A stretch of 64,000 nt of DNA, from contig NZ_AP027042.1 of assembly GCF_027924605.1 (NCBI RefSeq), positions 1,527,524-1,591,523 on the forward strand, given 5' to 3'. Under the pieces are notes generated by a model that saw only the letters and a program-made list of their open reading frames with translations, made no database searches and had not been told where the DNA came from. Position numbers and translations under genes: made by a program. Origin of the DNA: Dyella sp. GSA-30. Its GTDB lineage: Bacteria > Pseudomonadota > Gammaproteobacteria > Xanthomonadales > Rhodanobacteraceae. Shown one piece after another: positions 8,855-18,810 of the stretch; the first letter of the stretch is position 1, and each line of letters begins with the position of its first letter.

Positions 8855-10291
8855 ATGAGTCACCTGTTCGAGTTTCCCCTGGAACTGCCGGCGCCCGGAT
8901 CGCGCCAGCGCCAGGCGGCGCTGCACACCCAGTTGCGCGCGGCCATTCTGGACGGGCGGCTCAAGCCCGGCCTGCGCCTGCCGGCCACGCGCGAGCTGGC
9001 GCAATCGCTGGGCATATCGCGCAATACGGTAGTGGCTGCGTACGACCTGTTGCTCAGCGAGGGCTATGTCGTGGCGCGCCATGGCGCGGGCAATTTCGTG
9101 GCCGACATGGCTTCGCGCTCCGCGTCGCGTGCTGCGGCGTTGCCGGACGACCAGCGGCTCGCGTCTTATTGGCGCCAGCCGGTGACCTTGCCGGTGCGGC
9201 CGCCGCGCGACGATGGCGATGACTTCCGCGTCGGCACGCCGGACGTGCTGCGTTTTCCCTACGACGAATGGCGGCGCTTGTCGGCGCGGGCGATGCGCGC
9301 CCTGTCCAGATCGCGCATCTTGCATGTCGATCCGCAAGGGCAGGCGTCCTTGCGCGAGGCGATCGCGCGGCATGTTTCGTTCGCACGCGCTGTCGCCTGC
9401 GAGGCGGCCGATGTACTGGTCACTTGCGGCGCACAACAGGCGTTCAACTTGCTTGCGCGTGTATTGGTGACGCCAGGGCGCACGGTGCTGGCCGTGGAGA
9501 ACCCCGGCTACCCGCCGTTGCGCGCGGTATTCGAAGCGGCCGGCGCGGAGATCGTGCCGGTACCGGTGGATGAGCAGGGCTTGGTGGTTGCGGCGATTCC
9601 GGCTCGCGCGAACATCGTGTACGTCACGCCGTCGCACCAGTTTCCACTCGGCATGCCGTTGTCGCCCGCGCGCCGCACTGCCTTGCTTGCCTTCGCACGA
9701 GCGCGTGGCGCGACCATTATCGAAGACGACTACGATGGCGAATTCCGCTACGGCGGTCGCCCGCTCGATGCCTTGCAGACGCTCGACCGCAACGGCAGCG
9801 TCTGTTACGTCGGCACCTTTTCCAAGTGTCTGTTCCCGGCACTGCGACTGGGCTATGTGGTGCTGCCGCCTTGGCTGCATGAAGCGATGGCGCATGCCAA
9901 GTGGCTCAGCGACGGCCATGGCGATGTGCTGTCGCAGGAGACGCTGGCTGCATTCATTGCCGAGGGGCACCTGGTGCGACATATCCGCAAGATGCGCAAG
10001 ATTTATGCGGATCGACGCGAACAACTGTTGCTGGCGCTGGACCGTCATGCCGGCGGCCTGCTCGAAGCCATGCCGGTCGATGCGGGTCTGCACATGGCGG
10101 CACGCGCGGCGCCCGATATCGACGTGACAGCGTGGACGCGCAGGGCGGCGGCGGAAGGTATTCGCGTTGAGGATCTGGCGAGGTATGGCGTGGGCGATCA
10201 CGGCTGGCACGGCATGCCGTTGGGCTTTGGCCTGATCGACGCCACGCGCATCGATAGCGCCATTCATCGGGCTGTGGCGTTGTTGCGTTGA
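8855..10291 (+). CDS. MocR/PdxR-family transcriptional regulator (GntR HTH plus aminotransferase domain)
   Basis: 478 aa. Residues about 10-80 form a GntR winged helix (LHTQLRAAILDG, LPATRELAQSLGISRNTVV); the rest is a fold-type I aminotransferase domain with the PLP-binding Lys in GTFSKCLFPALRLGY and DDYDGEFRY. MocR proteins use PLP or a PLP adduct as effector. The start giving MSHLFEFPLELP is preferred over the longer frame from 8816, which would run through the operator-like palindrome. It probably controls the divergent GST gene and itself; no pdxST genes are nearby, so a vitamin B6 role is not supported. Confidence 0.9.
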   Translation: MSHLFEFPLELPAPGSRQRQAALHTQLRAAILDGRLKPGLRLPATRELAQSLGISRNTVVAAYDLLLSEGYVVARHGAGNFVADMASRSASRAAALPDDQRLASYWRQPVTLPVRPPRDDGDDFRVGTPDVLRFPYDEWRRLSARAMRALSRSRILHVDPQGQASLREAIARHVSFARAVACEAADVLVTCGAQQAFNLLARVLVTPGRTVLAVENPGYPPLRAVFEAAGAEIVPVPVDEQGLVVAAIPARANIVYVTPSHQFPLGMPLSPARRTALLAFARARGATIIEDDYDGEFRYGGRPLDALQTLDRNGSVCYVGTFSKCLFPALRLGYVVLPPWLHEAMAHAKWLSDGHGDVLSQETLAAFIAEGHLVRHIRKMRKIYADRREQLLLALDRHAGGLLEAMPVDAGLHMAARAAPDIDVTAWTRRAAAEGIRVEDLARYGVGDHGWHGMPLGFGLIDATRIDSAIHRAVALLR

Positions 10292-10300
10292 AACATGCTC

Positions 10301-10365
10301 AAAAAATCCGGCCTCAAAAAATCAAGCTCCGAAAAGCCGGCTCCAAAAATCCAAAAGTGGTCCGG
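10301..10365. repeat. Short A-rich tandem repeats after the MocR gene
   Basis: Degenerate units of the pattern CTCAAAAAATCCGGC, CTCAAAAAATCAAGC, CTCCGAAAAGCCGGC, CTCCAAAAATCC follow one another. The G-poor plus strand contrasts with the flanks. It precedes the double-thioredoxin gene by about 80 bp. Confidence 0.55.
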
Positions 10366-10445
10366 TAGTTTTTCCAACAAGTGGCGCTTATCCGGATGGC
10401 CGCGTGGCCCGAGCATTCGCGCTAACCCTCCCGCGATGCCTTCCC

Positions 10446-11444
10446 ATGCGTTATTTCCTGACTCTTATCCTGTCGCTGTGTTGCCTGACTACCCATGCCG
10501 CCGATAGCGGCCAGCAACGCGCCGAAGCAGCCGGTCAAAGCCTGATCGGTACGCCGGCGCCGCCGGTGGTGCTCAAGACCATCGACGGGCAGACCATCGA
10601 TCTGGGCAAGCTCTACGGCAAAAAAGCCGTCTATCTGAAATTCTGGGCGACCTGGTGCGTACCCTGCCGCGAACAGATGCCGCATCTGCAACGCACCTAT
10701 GAAGAAGCCGGACCGGACATGGCAGTGATCGCCATCGATGTCGGTTTCGATGACAGTGTCGAGGAGGTACGCAAGTACCGACAGCAAGTGGGCCTGACCA
10801 TGCCGATCGTGTTCGATGACGGTTCGCTGGGCGAGGCTTTCCATTTGCGTGTCACGCCGCAACACGTGGTGATCGGTCGTGATGGGCGCATTCTCTATGT
10901 CGGCCACGAGGCCAATGCCCGGCTCGACGCCGCCTTGCTTGCTGCCCGAACGTCCACGCCTTTACCTGTGGCGCCGCCGAAGACGGCCACCGTGGCCGAG
11001 AAACCTATCGGTATTGGCGATAGCGTGCCCGATACGAGCGTGACCACCCTGGCCGGGAAATCCTTTCCGTTGCGCGATGCCGGCAAGCCTACCGTGCTGG
11101 TTTTTCTCTCGCCCTGGTGCGAAAGCTATCTGGCCAAGAGCCGCCCGCAACTGTCGCAAAGCTGCCGCAGCATGCGCGAGCAGGTCGAGGTGCTGGCGCA
11201 TAAGCGGTCGGACCTGCGCTGGCTGGGCGTGGCGTCCGGCTTGTGGGCGGCCAGGGACGATCTGGCCGAGTACAAGAAAAACTACAAGGTGGAGATCCCG
11301 CTGATGCTCGACGCATCCGGCACGCTTTTCCGTAGCTTTCGTGTGATGCACGTGCCGACCGTGCTGCTGGTCGATGCCCAGGGCCGTGTGACCCGACGCA
11401 TCGAGGCCACCGACGGCGACCTGGCCGCCGCTCTGCCGCGCTGA
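10446..11444 (+). CDS. Exported protein with two thioredoxin-like domains, the second degenerate
   Basis: 332 aa. Signal peptide MRYFLTLILSLCCLTTHAADS; first TlpA/AhpC-type domain (about residues 35-165) with [16 protein letters not shown], a full CVPC pair; second domain (about 195-330) with LSPWCESYLAKSRPQLSQSC, where the second Cys of the motif is missing, and a retained cis-Pro region HVPTVLLVDAQG. The start is placed at the signal peptide rather than at 10404. The second domain may bind rather than reduce a partner. No direct operon partner; cutA lies convergent and downstream. Confidence 0.83.
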   Translation: MRYFLTLILSLCCLTTHAADSGQQRAEAAGQSLIGTPAPPVVLKTIDGQTIDLGKLYGKKAVYLKFWATWCVPCREQMPHLQRTYEEAGPDMAVIAIDVGFDDSVEEVRKYRQQVGLTMPIVFDDGSLGEAFHLRVTPQHVVIGRDGRILYVGHEANARLDAALLAARTSTPLPVAPPKTATVAEKPIGIGDSVPDTSVTTLAGKSFPLRDAGKPTVLVFLSPWCESYLAKSRPQLSQSCRSMREQVEVLAHKRSDLRWLGVASGLWAARDDLAEYKKNYKVEIPLMLDASGTLFRSFRVMHVPTVLLVDAQGRVTRRIEATDGDLAAALPR

Positions 11445-11456
11445 CCTGACTGGCAT

Positions 11457-11774
11457 TCAGCAAGCATTTGCGGCCACCCAGGCCAGATAGGCCTCGTGGG
11501 CGCGCTCGACCGGGACGGCGATCAGCTCGGGCAGATCGTAGGGATGCAGTTCCAATAGCCGCGCCCTGAGCGCCTCAAAGCGGTCGGCCGGGGTCTTGAT
11601 GAGCAGCAGGGTTTCGCTGTCCCTGGTCACTTTGCCCTCCCAGCGGTAGACCGAGGTGACCCCGGGCAGGCAGTTGACGCAGGCGGCCAGGGACTCCCCG
11701 ACCAACCGCTCAGCCAGCTGCAGAGCGGTTTCCGGGTCGGGGCAGGTGCAGTAGCAAAGCAGGATCGGGCGCAT
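11457..11774 (-). CDS. cutA: CutA divalent-cation tolerance protein
   Basis: 105 aa, the normal length for this small trimeric protein, starting MRPILLCYCTCPDPETA and containing SLAACVNCLPGVTSVYRWEGKV and ETLLLIKT, characteristic of CutA. The family binds copper and other divalent metals; the physiological role is still unclear. It is divergent from groES and its start lies just upstream of the sigma-32-like promoter. It ends 12 bp from the convergent thioredoxin gene. Confidence 0.95.
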   Translation of the reverse strand: MRPILLCYCTCPDPETALQLAERLVGESLAACVNCLPGVTSVYRWEGKVTRDSETLLLIKTPADRFEALRARLLELHPYDLPELIAVPVERAHEAYLAWVAANAC

Positions 11775-11792
11775 CCCGTCAGCCTAGCCGGC

Positions 11793-11821
11793 CTTGAAAG
11801 GGCCAGCCAGCTTCCCCATTA
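11793..11821 (+). promoter_or_regulatory. Sigma-32 (heat shock) promoter of groESL
   Basis: CTTGAA (11793-11798), a 15-base spacer, then CCCCATTA (11814-11821) match the sigma-32 consensus CTTGAA-N13-15-CCCCATNT closely. It lies upstream of the CIRCE element and reads toward groES. Confidence 0.85.
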
Positions 11822-11876
11822 GAAGTGCAGGTTCGAGGGACGCGACCTCTTGCGAGGGGCTTCTGCATCGTTAGAA

Positions 11877-11903
11877 TTGGCACTCACCGACGGCGAGTGC
11901 TAA
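11877..11903 (+). promoter_or_regulatory. CIRCE operator (HrcA binding site)
   Basis: TTGGCACTC-N9-GAGTGCTAA, one mismatch in the left arm from the consensus TTAGCACTC-N9-GAGTGCTAA. It stands 68 bp before the groES start codon and downstream of the sigma-32 promoter, so HrcA would repress initiation or elongation. hrcA itself is not in the window. Confidence 0.93.
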
Positions 11904-11971
11904 CAATGCGGTCCCCCGCATCGCGCCCCGTCCCGACTTTTCCCAACCCAATCCATTAGCTGGAGCCATCC

Positions 11972-12265
11972 ATGAGCAAACTGCGTCCGCTGCACGATCG
12001 CGTCATCGTCAAGCGCCTGGAAGAGGAGCGTGTCTCCGCCGGCGGCATCGTCATCCCCGACAGCGCCACCGAAAAGCCGACCCGCGGCAAGGTCATCGCT
12101 GCCGGTACCGGTCGCATCCTGGAAGACGGCAATGTCCGTCCGATGTCGCTGAAGGAAGGCGACGTGGTGCTGTTCGGCAAGTACGCCGGCCAGGAAATCA
12201 AGATCGACGGCGAAGAGCTGGTCTTCCTGAAGGAAGACGACGTTGTTGCGGTGATCGAGGGCTGA
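11972..12265 (+). CDS. groES: Co-chaperonin GroES
   Basis: Forms the heptameric lid on GroEL. 97 aa, standard length: [34 protein letters not shown] (mobile loop that contacts GroEL), [19 protein letters not shown]. The gene is preceded by AGCTGGAGCC as ribosome site. It is followed after 131 bp by groEL, with no terminator between, so the two form the usual operon under sigma-32 and CIRCE control. Confidence 0.98.
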   Translation: MSKLRPLHDRVIVKRLEEERVSAGGIVIPDSATEKPTRGKVIAAGTGRILEDGNVRPMSLKEGDVVLFGKYAGQEIKIDGEELVFLKEDDVVAVIEG

Positions 12266-12384
12266 GTTCCGTTGGGAGCTGCGGCTTGCCGAGCGCGAAC
12301 TTAAGAGCGCGCACGCCAGTCGCCTTTGGCTCCTTCTGGTACCGCCTTTGGAACGACAGAACCATTCCTATTCAAAATTTTTGA

Positions 12385-14043
<1,659 letters not shown>

Positions 14044-14073
14044 GTCCTGCGCTTGTGTTGCAGTTGTTTGGAG

Positions 14074-14103
14074 AAAACCCCGCCTTGTGCGGGGTTTTCT
14101 TTT
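14074..14103 (+). terminator. Rho-independent terminator of groESL
   Basis: AAAACCCCGC (14074-14083), loop CTTGT, GCGGGGTTTT (14089-14098), then CTTTTT. 31 bases after the groEL stop. Confidence 0.93.
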
Positions 14104-14173
14104 GGATGGCTATTGCTGCACTAGTCAAGCGAGAACGGATGCTTTGGGCGGTTTTCCGCAGCCTCTCCAACTT

Positions 14174-14607
14174 CGTCATTCCGGCGTAGGCCGGAACCCA
14201 GTGGCGTCAGTGTTTGGCTCTTGCCTGTGTGTTCGGGCGACCTGGCCGCTTACGCAGCGGGCGTTTCACTCGCCTGCCGGCGAGCGAGTCACTTTTTCTT
14301 TGCTGGCCCACGCTTGCGCGTAGCGCATGCGAACGGCGAAGCCGGCCCGGAGGGCGGAGGACCTTTAGGTCCGGAGTAAAGCAAAAGTAACCAAAAAGAA
14401 ATGGCCTTTAGAGCCAAGGCTCTGAGCAGCATTGAGAGATAAAACCGTTCGGACCGTCTACTCGAACCGAGTGGGGACGCTTCTGGCGCTTCTGAGGTGC
14501 GCCGAATTTGTGCGCGAGGCGTCGTGGCGGAGAGGACTTAAGGCGTTCCCCCTCGCCCTCGCCTACCCCTCTCGTCATTCCGGCGAAGGCCGGAATCTAC
14601 TCTTCAG
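14174..14607 (+). repeat. Dispersed repeat, module B, copy 1
   Basis: Fills the 560-bp gap between groEL and the aldehyde dehydrogenase gene. Bounded by REP sequences at 14174 and 14573. Matches, as reverse complement, most of 30252-30580: TTGCCTGTGTGTTCGGGCGA, GCGTTTCACTCGCCTGCCGG, GATAAAACCGTTCG, GACTTAAGG and other blocks. A CTCGCC-TGCC-GGCGAG hairpin lies at 14269-14284. In this copy the following ACTTTTTCTTTG stem is interrupted by about 70 bases that carry their own GGACCT-TT-AGGTCC hairpin (14359-14372). No gene is supported here. Confidence 0.85.
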
Positions 14608-14647
14608 TGTTTCCATTCGAGAAATCCTGACTGACAAACGAAGGCCA

Positions 14648-14664
14648 ATCACCTCACTCCTCAC
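14648..14664. repeat. AGTGAG repeat at the end of the aldehyde dehydrogenase gene
   Basis: CTCACTCCTCACTCTCC, the reverse complement of the AGTGAG unit, overlaps the stop codon (14661) of the aldehyde dehydrogenase gene, as in the dsbD case. Confidence 0.6.
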
Positions 14665-16079
14665 TCTCCAACGACTGCCTTCGCCTCAAGAAACGACTCC
14701 AGTCCGAACACGCCACCTTCGCGACCAAGCCCCGATGCCTTGTACCCACCAAATGGCGCACGCGGTTCATGCTGGAGACTATTGATCTTCACCCCGCCAA
14801 CAAGCAGCCGCGAAGCGACGGCGTGTGCGCGTTCGCTGTTCGTCGAGAATACATACGCCTGCAACCCATACGGCGAATCGTTGGCGATCTCAATGGCTTC
14901 CTCGTCGTCGCGATAGGTGATGATGCTGAGTACAGGCCCAAAAATTTCTTCTTGAGCGATCGTCATATCGTTGCTTACGCCGGCAAAGACGGTCGGTCGA
15001 ACGAAGTAGCCACGCTCGATGCCCTCCGGTCGGCCTTCGCCGCCCGCAATCAATGTGGCACCTTCGTCGTTGCCGATGCGGATGTATCGCTGCACGCGCT
15101 CGTATTGCGCGGCGCTGATCATTGGGCCGATCGTTGTCTGCGGATCGCGTGGGTTGCCGACCTTGATGCCGGCGATGGCCTGTTGAGTCAAAGCAATCAC
15201 TTCATCCAGTCGCGAAGCCGGAACAAGAATGCGCGTTCCCGCCACGCAAGCCTGCCCACTGTTTTGCAGCCCGGCCTGGATGGCCAGCGGTACGGCATGG
15301 GGAAAATCGGCGTCGTCGAGAATGATCGACGGCGATTTGCCGGTCAGCGCCAGGCTGACACGCTTCATGCTGTTGACGGCGGCGCGTGCGATCGCCTTGC
15401 CGGTCTGTGTTGAACCGGTGAAGGAAATCTTGGCGACACCCGGGTGCGTGCTGAGTGTCGTGCCTACCGGGTCGCCCCGGCCGATCACGATATTGACGAT
15501 GCCGGGCGGAAGGTCGGCAGCGTGGACTGCTTCGGCAACCACCTGTGCCTGGATCGCACCCAGCTCGCTGGGCTTGATCACCACTGCGCAGCCGGCGGCG
15601 ATAGCGTAGGCGAGCTTGCTGCAGATCGAGCCGGCGACGCTGTTCCACGGCGTGATCAGTGCCGACACGCCGACGGATTCCATCGTCACACTGGCTGCGC
15701 CCATCTGCCGAGTCAATGGATACGCCGCCAGCGTTTCGGCGGCATGGCCGAAGCAGGCCGCAGCGTATTCGCTGGCCCATGTGGCGCGCTGCGGTGGCGC
15801 GCCGTATTCGTCGATCGTGGCTTCGCGGATCGCCGGCACATGTTTACGTACGGCTTCTTCCAGCCGACGAAGCATGGCGATGCGTTCCTGTTTGCTGCTG
15901 CGCGAGAAAGCGTGCTGTGCCTTGTTCGCCGCCTCGATAGCCAACCGTACGTCGTCCTGGCCGGCGAGCCGCAAGCGACCGATGATCGCCTCGGTACTTG
16001 GATTGACGATGTCCATCGTCTCGACGCCAAGCGTTTGCACGAAGCGGCCGTCGATATAGGAATGTTGCAACATGCGCAT
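14661..16079 (-). CDS. NAD(P)-dependent aldehyde dehydrogenase
   Basis: 472 aa, typical ALDH superfamily length. Visible: [20 protein letters not shown] (cofactor Lys), [14 protein letters not shown] (Rossmann Gly), [17 protein letters not shown] in the region that normally holds the general-base Glu (ELGGKS) but reads LTGKS here, and [12 protein letters not shown] with the catalytic Cys; [11 protein letters not shown] follows. GGAGG sits 4 bases before the chosen ATG and 10 before the next one (16073). Divergent from a LysR gene that probably regulates it. Substrate unknown. Confidence 0.92.
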   Translation of the reverse strand: MRMLQHSYIDGRFVQTLGVETMDIVNPSTEAIIGRLRLAGQDDVRLAIEAANKAQHAFSRSSKQERIAMLRRLEEAVRKHVPAIREATIDEYGAPPQRATWASEYAAACFGHAAETLAAYPLTRQMGAASVTMESVGVSALITPWNSVAGSICSKLAYAIAAGCAVVIKPSELGAIQAQVVAEAVHAADLPPGIVNIVIGRGDPVGTTLSTHPGVAKISFTGSTQTGKAIARAAVNSMKRVSLALTGKSPSIILDDADFPHAVPLAIQAGLQNSGQACVAGTRILVPASRLDEVIALTQQAIAGIKVGNPRDPQTTIGPMISAAQYERVQRYIRIGNDEGATLIAGGEGRPEGIERGYFVRPTVFAGVSNDMTIAQEEIFGPVLSIITYRDDEEAIEIANDSPYGLQAYVFSTNSERAHAVASRLLVGGVKINSLQHEPRAPFGGYKASGLGREGGVFGLESFLEAKAVVGE

Positions 16080-16175
16080 AGAGCCTCCAGGGCTGTGGTT
16101 GCCCTGAAGTATGGTGGCGCACATTGGCCTGAAAAATAGCTAGAATCGGGACAAGTCATCCCGGAAATCGAATCA

Positions 16176-17075
16176 ATGTACAAGTCGGGGCTCACCGAAC
16201 TGGACGCGATTCTTGCGGTAGCGCGTCGGGGCAGCTTCAAGGCAGCCGCCGATGAGTTGGAGATGTCGACCACCGCACTGAGTAATGCGGTGGCAGGCAT
16301 GGAAAAGCGCCTTGGCGTGAGGCTGTTCCACCGCACGACGCGCAGCGTGGCATTGACCGAGACGGGCGAGCAATTCGTTGCACAGGTCGCGCCCGCGTTG
16401 TCGGATATCCATCAAGCCATGGCCAACGCGAGCAGCCGGCAGCAGAGCATGTCGGGCAGCTTGCGCATCAATACTTCGCTTGGCGCCGCACGACGCATAT
16501 TTCAGCCGATTCTGGGTGAGTACGTGCGGCGCTATCCGGCTGTCAGTGTCGATGTGGTAACCAATGGGCGGTTGGTCGACGTGGTCGGCGAGGGTTTCGA
16601 TGCGGGCATTCGCGTGGCTGACCTGGTGCCGCGCGACATGATTGCGGTGCCGATAGGTCTGCCGTTCCGCATGAAGGTGGTCGGCTCGAAGGCTTACTTC
16701 GCACGGCGTAAACGGCCGCAGACGCCGACAGATCTGGCGGACCATCTTTGTATTCGTGCGCGAATGCCAACGGGCGCACCCGTTGGCTGGGATTTCGCGC
16801 GACGCGGCGCGTCATTTACCGTGGACGTGGCCGGTCCACTGGTACTGGACGAAGCCTTGCTGATGTACGAAGCCGCTCGCGACGGACTGGGACTGGCCAT
16901 GCTTGCGGATTGGTACGTCAAGGACGATCTAAAGAAAGGCCGATTGATCAGCGTGCTGGACGACTGGGTGCCGACGTATCCGGCCTTGAGCCTCTACTAC
17001 TCCGGCCGTCGCAATGTTCCGGCACCCCTGCGCGCGTTGATCGAGCTGATTCGCGAACTCGGCTTGCCGGCATAG
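16176..17075 (+). CDS. LysR-family transcriptional regulator
   Basis: 299 aa: N-terminal winged helix ([53 protein letters not shown] shows the family pattern) and a periplasmic-binding-like effector domain. Close in style to LysR members acting on neighbouring oxidoreductase genes. Starts 97 bp from the divergent aldehyde dehydrogenase gene, the usual arrangement for a LysR regulator and its target. Ends immediately before a strong hairpin terminator. Confidence 0.93.
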   Translation: MYKSGLTELDAILAVARRGSFKAAADELEMSTTALSNAVAGMEKRLGVRLFHRTTRSVALTETGEQFVAQVAPALSDIHQAMANASSRQQSMSGSLRINTSLGAARRIFQPILGEYVRRYPAVSVDVVTNGRLVDVVGEGFDAGIRVADLVPRDMIAVPIGLPFRMKVVGSKAYFARRKRPQTPTDLADHLCIRARMPTGAPVGWDFARRGASFTVDVAGPLVLDEALLMYEAARDGLGLAMLADWYVKDDLKKGRLISVLDDWVPTYPALSLYYSGRRNVPAPLRALIELIRELGLPA

Positions 17076-17076
17076 A

Positions 17077-17104
17077 AAAACCCCGGGGTCGCCCCCGGGG
17101 TTTT
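17077..17104. terminator. Bidirectional terminator between lysR and the small Ala-rich gene
   Basis: AAAACCCCGGGG-TCGC-CCCCGGGGTTTT: stem with an A-run on one side and T-run on the other, so it can serve the LysR gene (+) and the convergent gene at 17130 (-). Confidence 0.9.
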
Positions 17105-17129
17105 GACTGTCGTACTCGAACCGTTTGGC

Positions 17130-17414
17130 TTATTCGCCGCTGGCGGGAGCTTCGGCCGCACCGCTGGCGCTGCTGTCCTTCGGAGCGGCGGCCTTCTTGG
17201 CCTTGTGATGCTTCGCAGCCTTGTGGGTGGCCGGCTTGGCGGCGGCGTCACTGGCTTGCGGTGCGGAACTCTTCATGGCGTCTTGCTTCATCGCGTCCTG
17301 CTGCTGCACGGCCGCGCCGGAATTCGCGCTGGCATCAGCCGGAGCGTTCTGCGCAAAGGCGGAAGCGGACAGGACGGAAGCAGCGATGAAAGCGGCGAGC
17401 ATGGTCTTGCGCAT
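17130..17414 (-). CDS. Small secreted Ala/Lys-rich protein of unknown function
   Basis: 94 aa. Signal peptide MRKTMLAAFIAASVLSASAFA followed by a low-complexity Ala-rich chain with two DAMKQ/DAMK units and a basic stretch HKAAKHHKAKKAAAP, ending PASGE. GGAGG lies 7 bases before the chosen ATG; the longer frame to 17522 is rejected. Such histone-H1-like secreted proteins are common in Xanthomonadales but have no assigned role. Probably periplasmic. Confidence 0.75.
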   Translation of the reverse strand: MRKTMLAAFIAASVLSASAFAQNAPADASANSGAAVQQQDAMKQDAMKSSAPQASDAAAKPATHKAAKHHKAKKAAAPKDSSASGAAEAPASGE

Positions 17415-17616
17415 GGATGAACCTCCGAAAGTGGGAAACCAGGACAAGATGTCCTTGGTTGGATGGCACGTTAGACGCATCGATCCGACTGTTTGCTGAA
17501 CCGAACTGGCGTGCGTCAGCAAGCAGACAGCTCACTGAATGAACAGAAACGTCCTTCTTAAAAAAGCGATAACAGCCGCTTGATTTATCGCAGCTGCAGT
17601 CAGTTCGCGGCGTGCA

Positions 17617-18810
17617 TCAGCCCGGACCCTGACAAACGCGAGGTCGGTGGAACACAAGGCCGCAGGACAAAACAGCAGCCGCGACAAGCAGAGCCGCATC
17701 GCAACCGCGCAACTCGGCAAGCCATCCCCACAGCAAGCCACCGGCCGCCATGCCGCCGAACGCGCTTGTCATATAGGTCGCCAGCGCGCGTCCCCGATAC
17801 GATGACTCGGAATGGCTGTGCACCGCGACGTTCAGTGTCGAAAACAGGATCAGCCATGTGGCGCCCGCAAGCGCGACGGGGCCAAGGAGATGCCCGTTTG
17901 GTCGCCATGCTACAAACAGCAGGCACGTGGCAAAGATTACGCAGCAAATATCCAGGAGATGATCCGGGCTGAGTACCCTGATCAGGCGTGGTCGAATCAC
18001 GGCCGCGACTAGCCCGCCACCGCCAAATGCTCCCAGCAAAGCCACATACGCATGGGGGTCTTTGTGCTCAGTAGATGCAACGGTGGGCAATAGCGCAAGA
18101 AGCGCACTGGTAGGGAAGCCGATGCCCGCCGCGCGTAGGCAAAGACAGCCGAGCCACGCTCGGCTGCGCGGGCTGATCGGTGCAAGTGCGCACGCAGCTT
18201 TAGGGCGTGTCTCAGCGTGCTGCACGCGAGGCCATTGCAGGGTCACGAAAAGAATGCAAGTCGTGATTGCGTTGTAGAGGAAGGCGGACCAGACGCCCCA
18301 CACCGAAATAAACAGTCCTGCAATCAGCGGCCCCAAAGTGCGAGCCAGATTGAACGCGACACTGCTCAGCACGATGGCCGCCGAAAGATGCCGTAATGAG
18401 ACTATCTGTCCGATGCCAGCCTGCCAGGCAGGATTGCGCAGAGCCACACCCGCACCCATCAGGCCCGTCAGCAGCAACAGTCCGTGAGGGCTGGGCGAAT
18501 GCACGCACATCAACGCCAACAGCGCCACACTGGTAAGCAGGACCCAGCCTTGTGCGGCGCGTTGGACCCGCAGGTAATCAAAACGATCGATCAACCAGCC
18601 GCTGCCATAGGACAGCAACAGCACGGGCAACGACGATGAGACGTGTGCCAATGCGACAACTTGTGGCCCATACTCCCGCTCCACAAGCCACCAGGCGACG
18701 GCAACCGATTGCGCCCAATAGCCTGTATGCGCGGTCGCCGTTGCCAGCCAGAGTCTGCGGAATGCGGGCGTGCCCAGCGGGGCCAACGCTCGGTCAGCCT
18801 GCGAATTCAT
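17617..18810 (-). CDS. MFS exporter, EntS/DHA3-like
   Basis: 397 aa, about 12 hydrophobic helices, starting with FRRLWLATATAHTGYWAQSVAVAWW and LLSYGSGWLIDRFDYLR (MFS motif A-like loop). This resembles the group of enterobactin exporter EntS and related secretion permeases. Its ATG overlaps the stop of the upstream OCD-family gene (ATGA overlap), so translation is coupled and the pair likely works together: enzyme makes a small molecule, permease exports it. Base composition is less GC-rich than the flanks. Substrate unknown. Confidence 0.83.
   Translation of the reverse strand: MNSQADRALAPLGTPAFRRLWLATATAHTGYWAQSVAVAWWLVEREYGPQVVALAHVSSSLPVLLLSYGSGWLIDRFDYLRVQRAAQGWVLLTSVALLALMCVHSPSPHGLLLLTGLMGAGVALRNPAWQAGIGQIVSLRHLSAAIVLSSVAFNLARTLGPLIAGLFISVWGVWSAFLYNAITTCILFVTLQWPRVQHAETRPKAACALAPISPRSRAWLGCLCLRAAGIGFPTSALLALLPTVASTEHKDPHAYVALLGAFGGGGLVAAVIRPRLIRVLSPDHLLDICCVIFATCLLFVAWRPNGHLLGPVALAGATWLILFSTLNVAVHSHSESSYRGRALATYMTSAFGGMAAGGLLWGWLAELRGCDAALLVAAAVLSCGLVFHRPRVCQGPG

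Noticed and set aside
10357..10368. GTGGTCCGGTAG resembling the GTGGTCCAC operator of the MocR gene
   Set aside because: Only seven bases match and there is no inverted partner; chance is likely.
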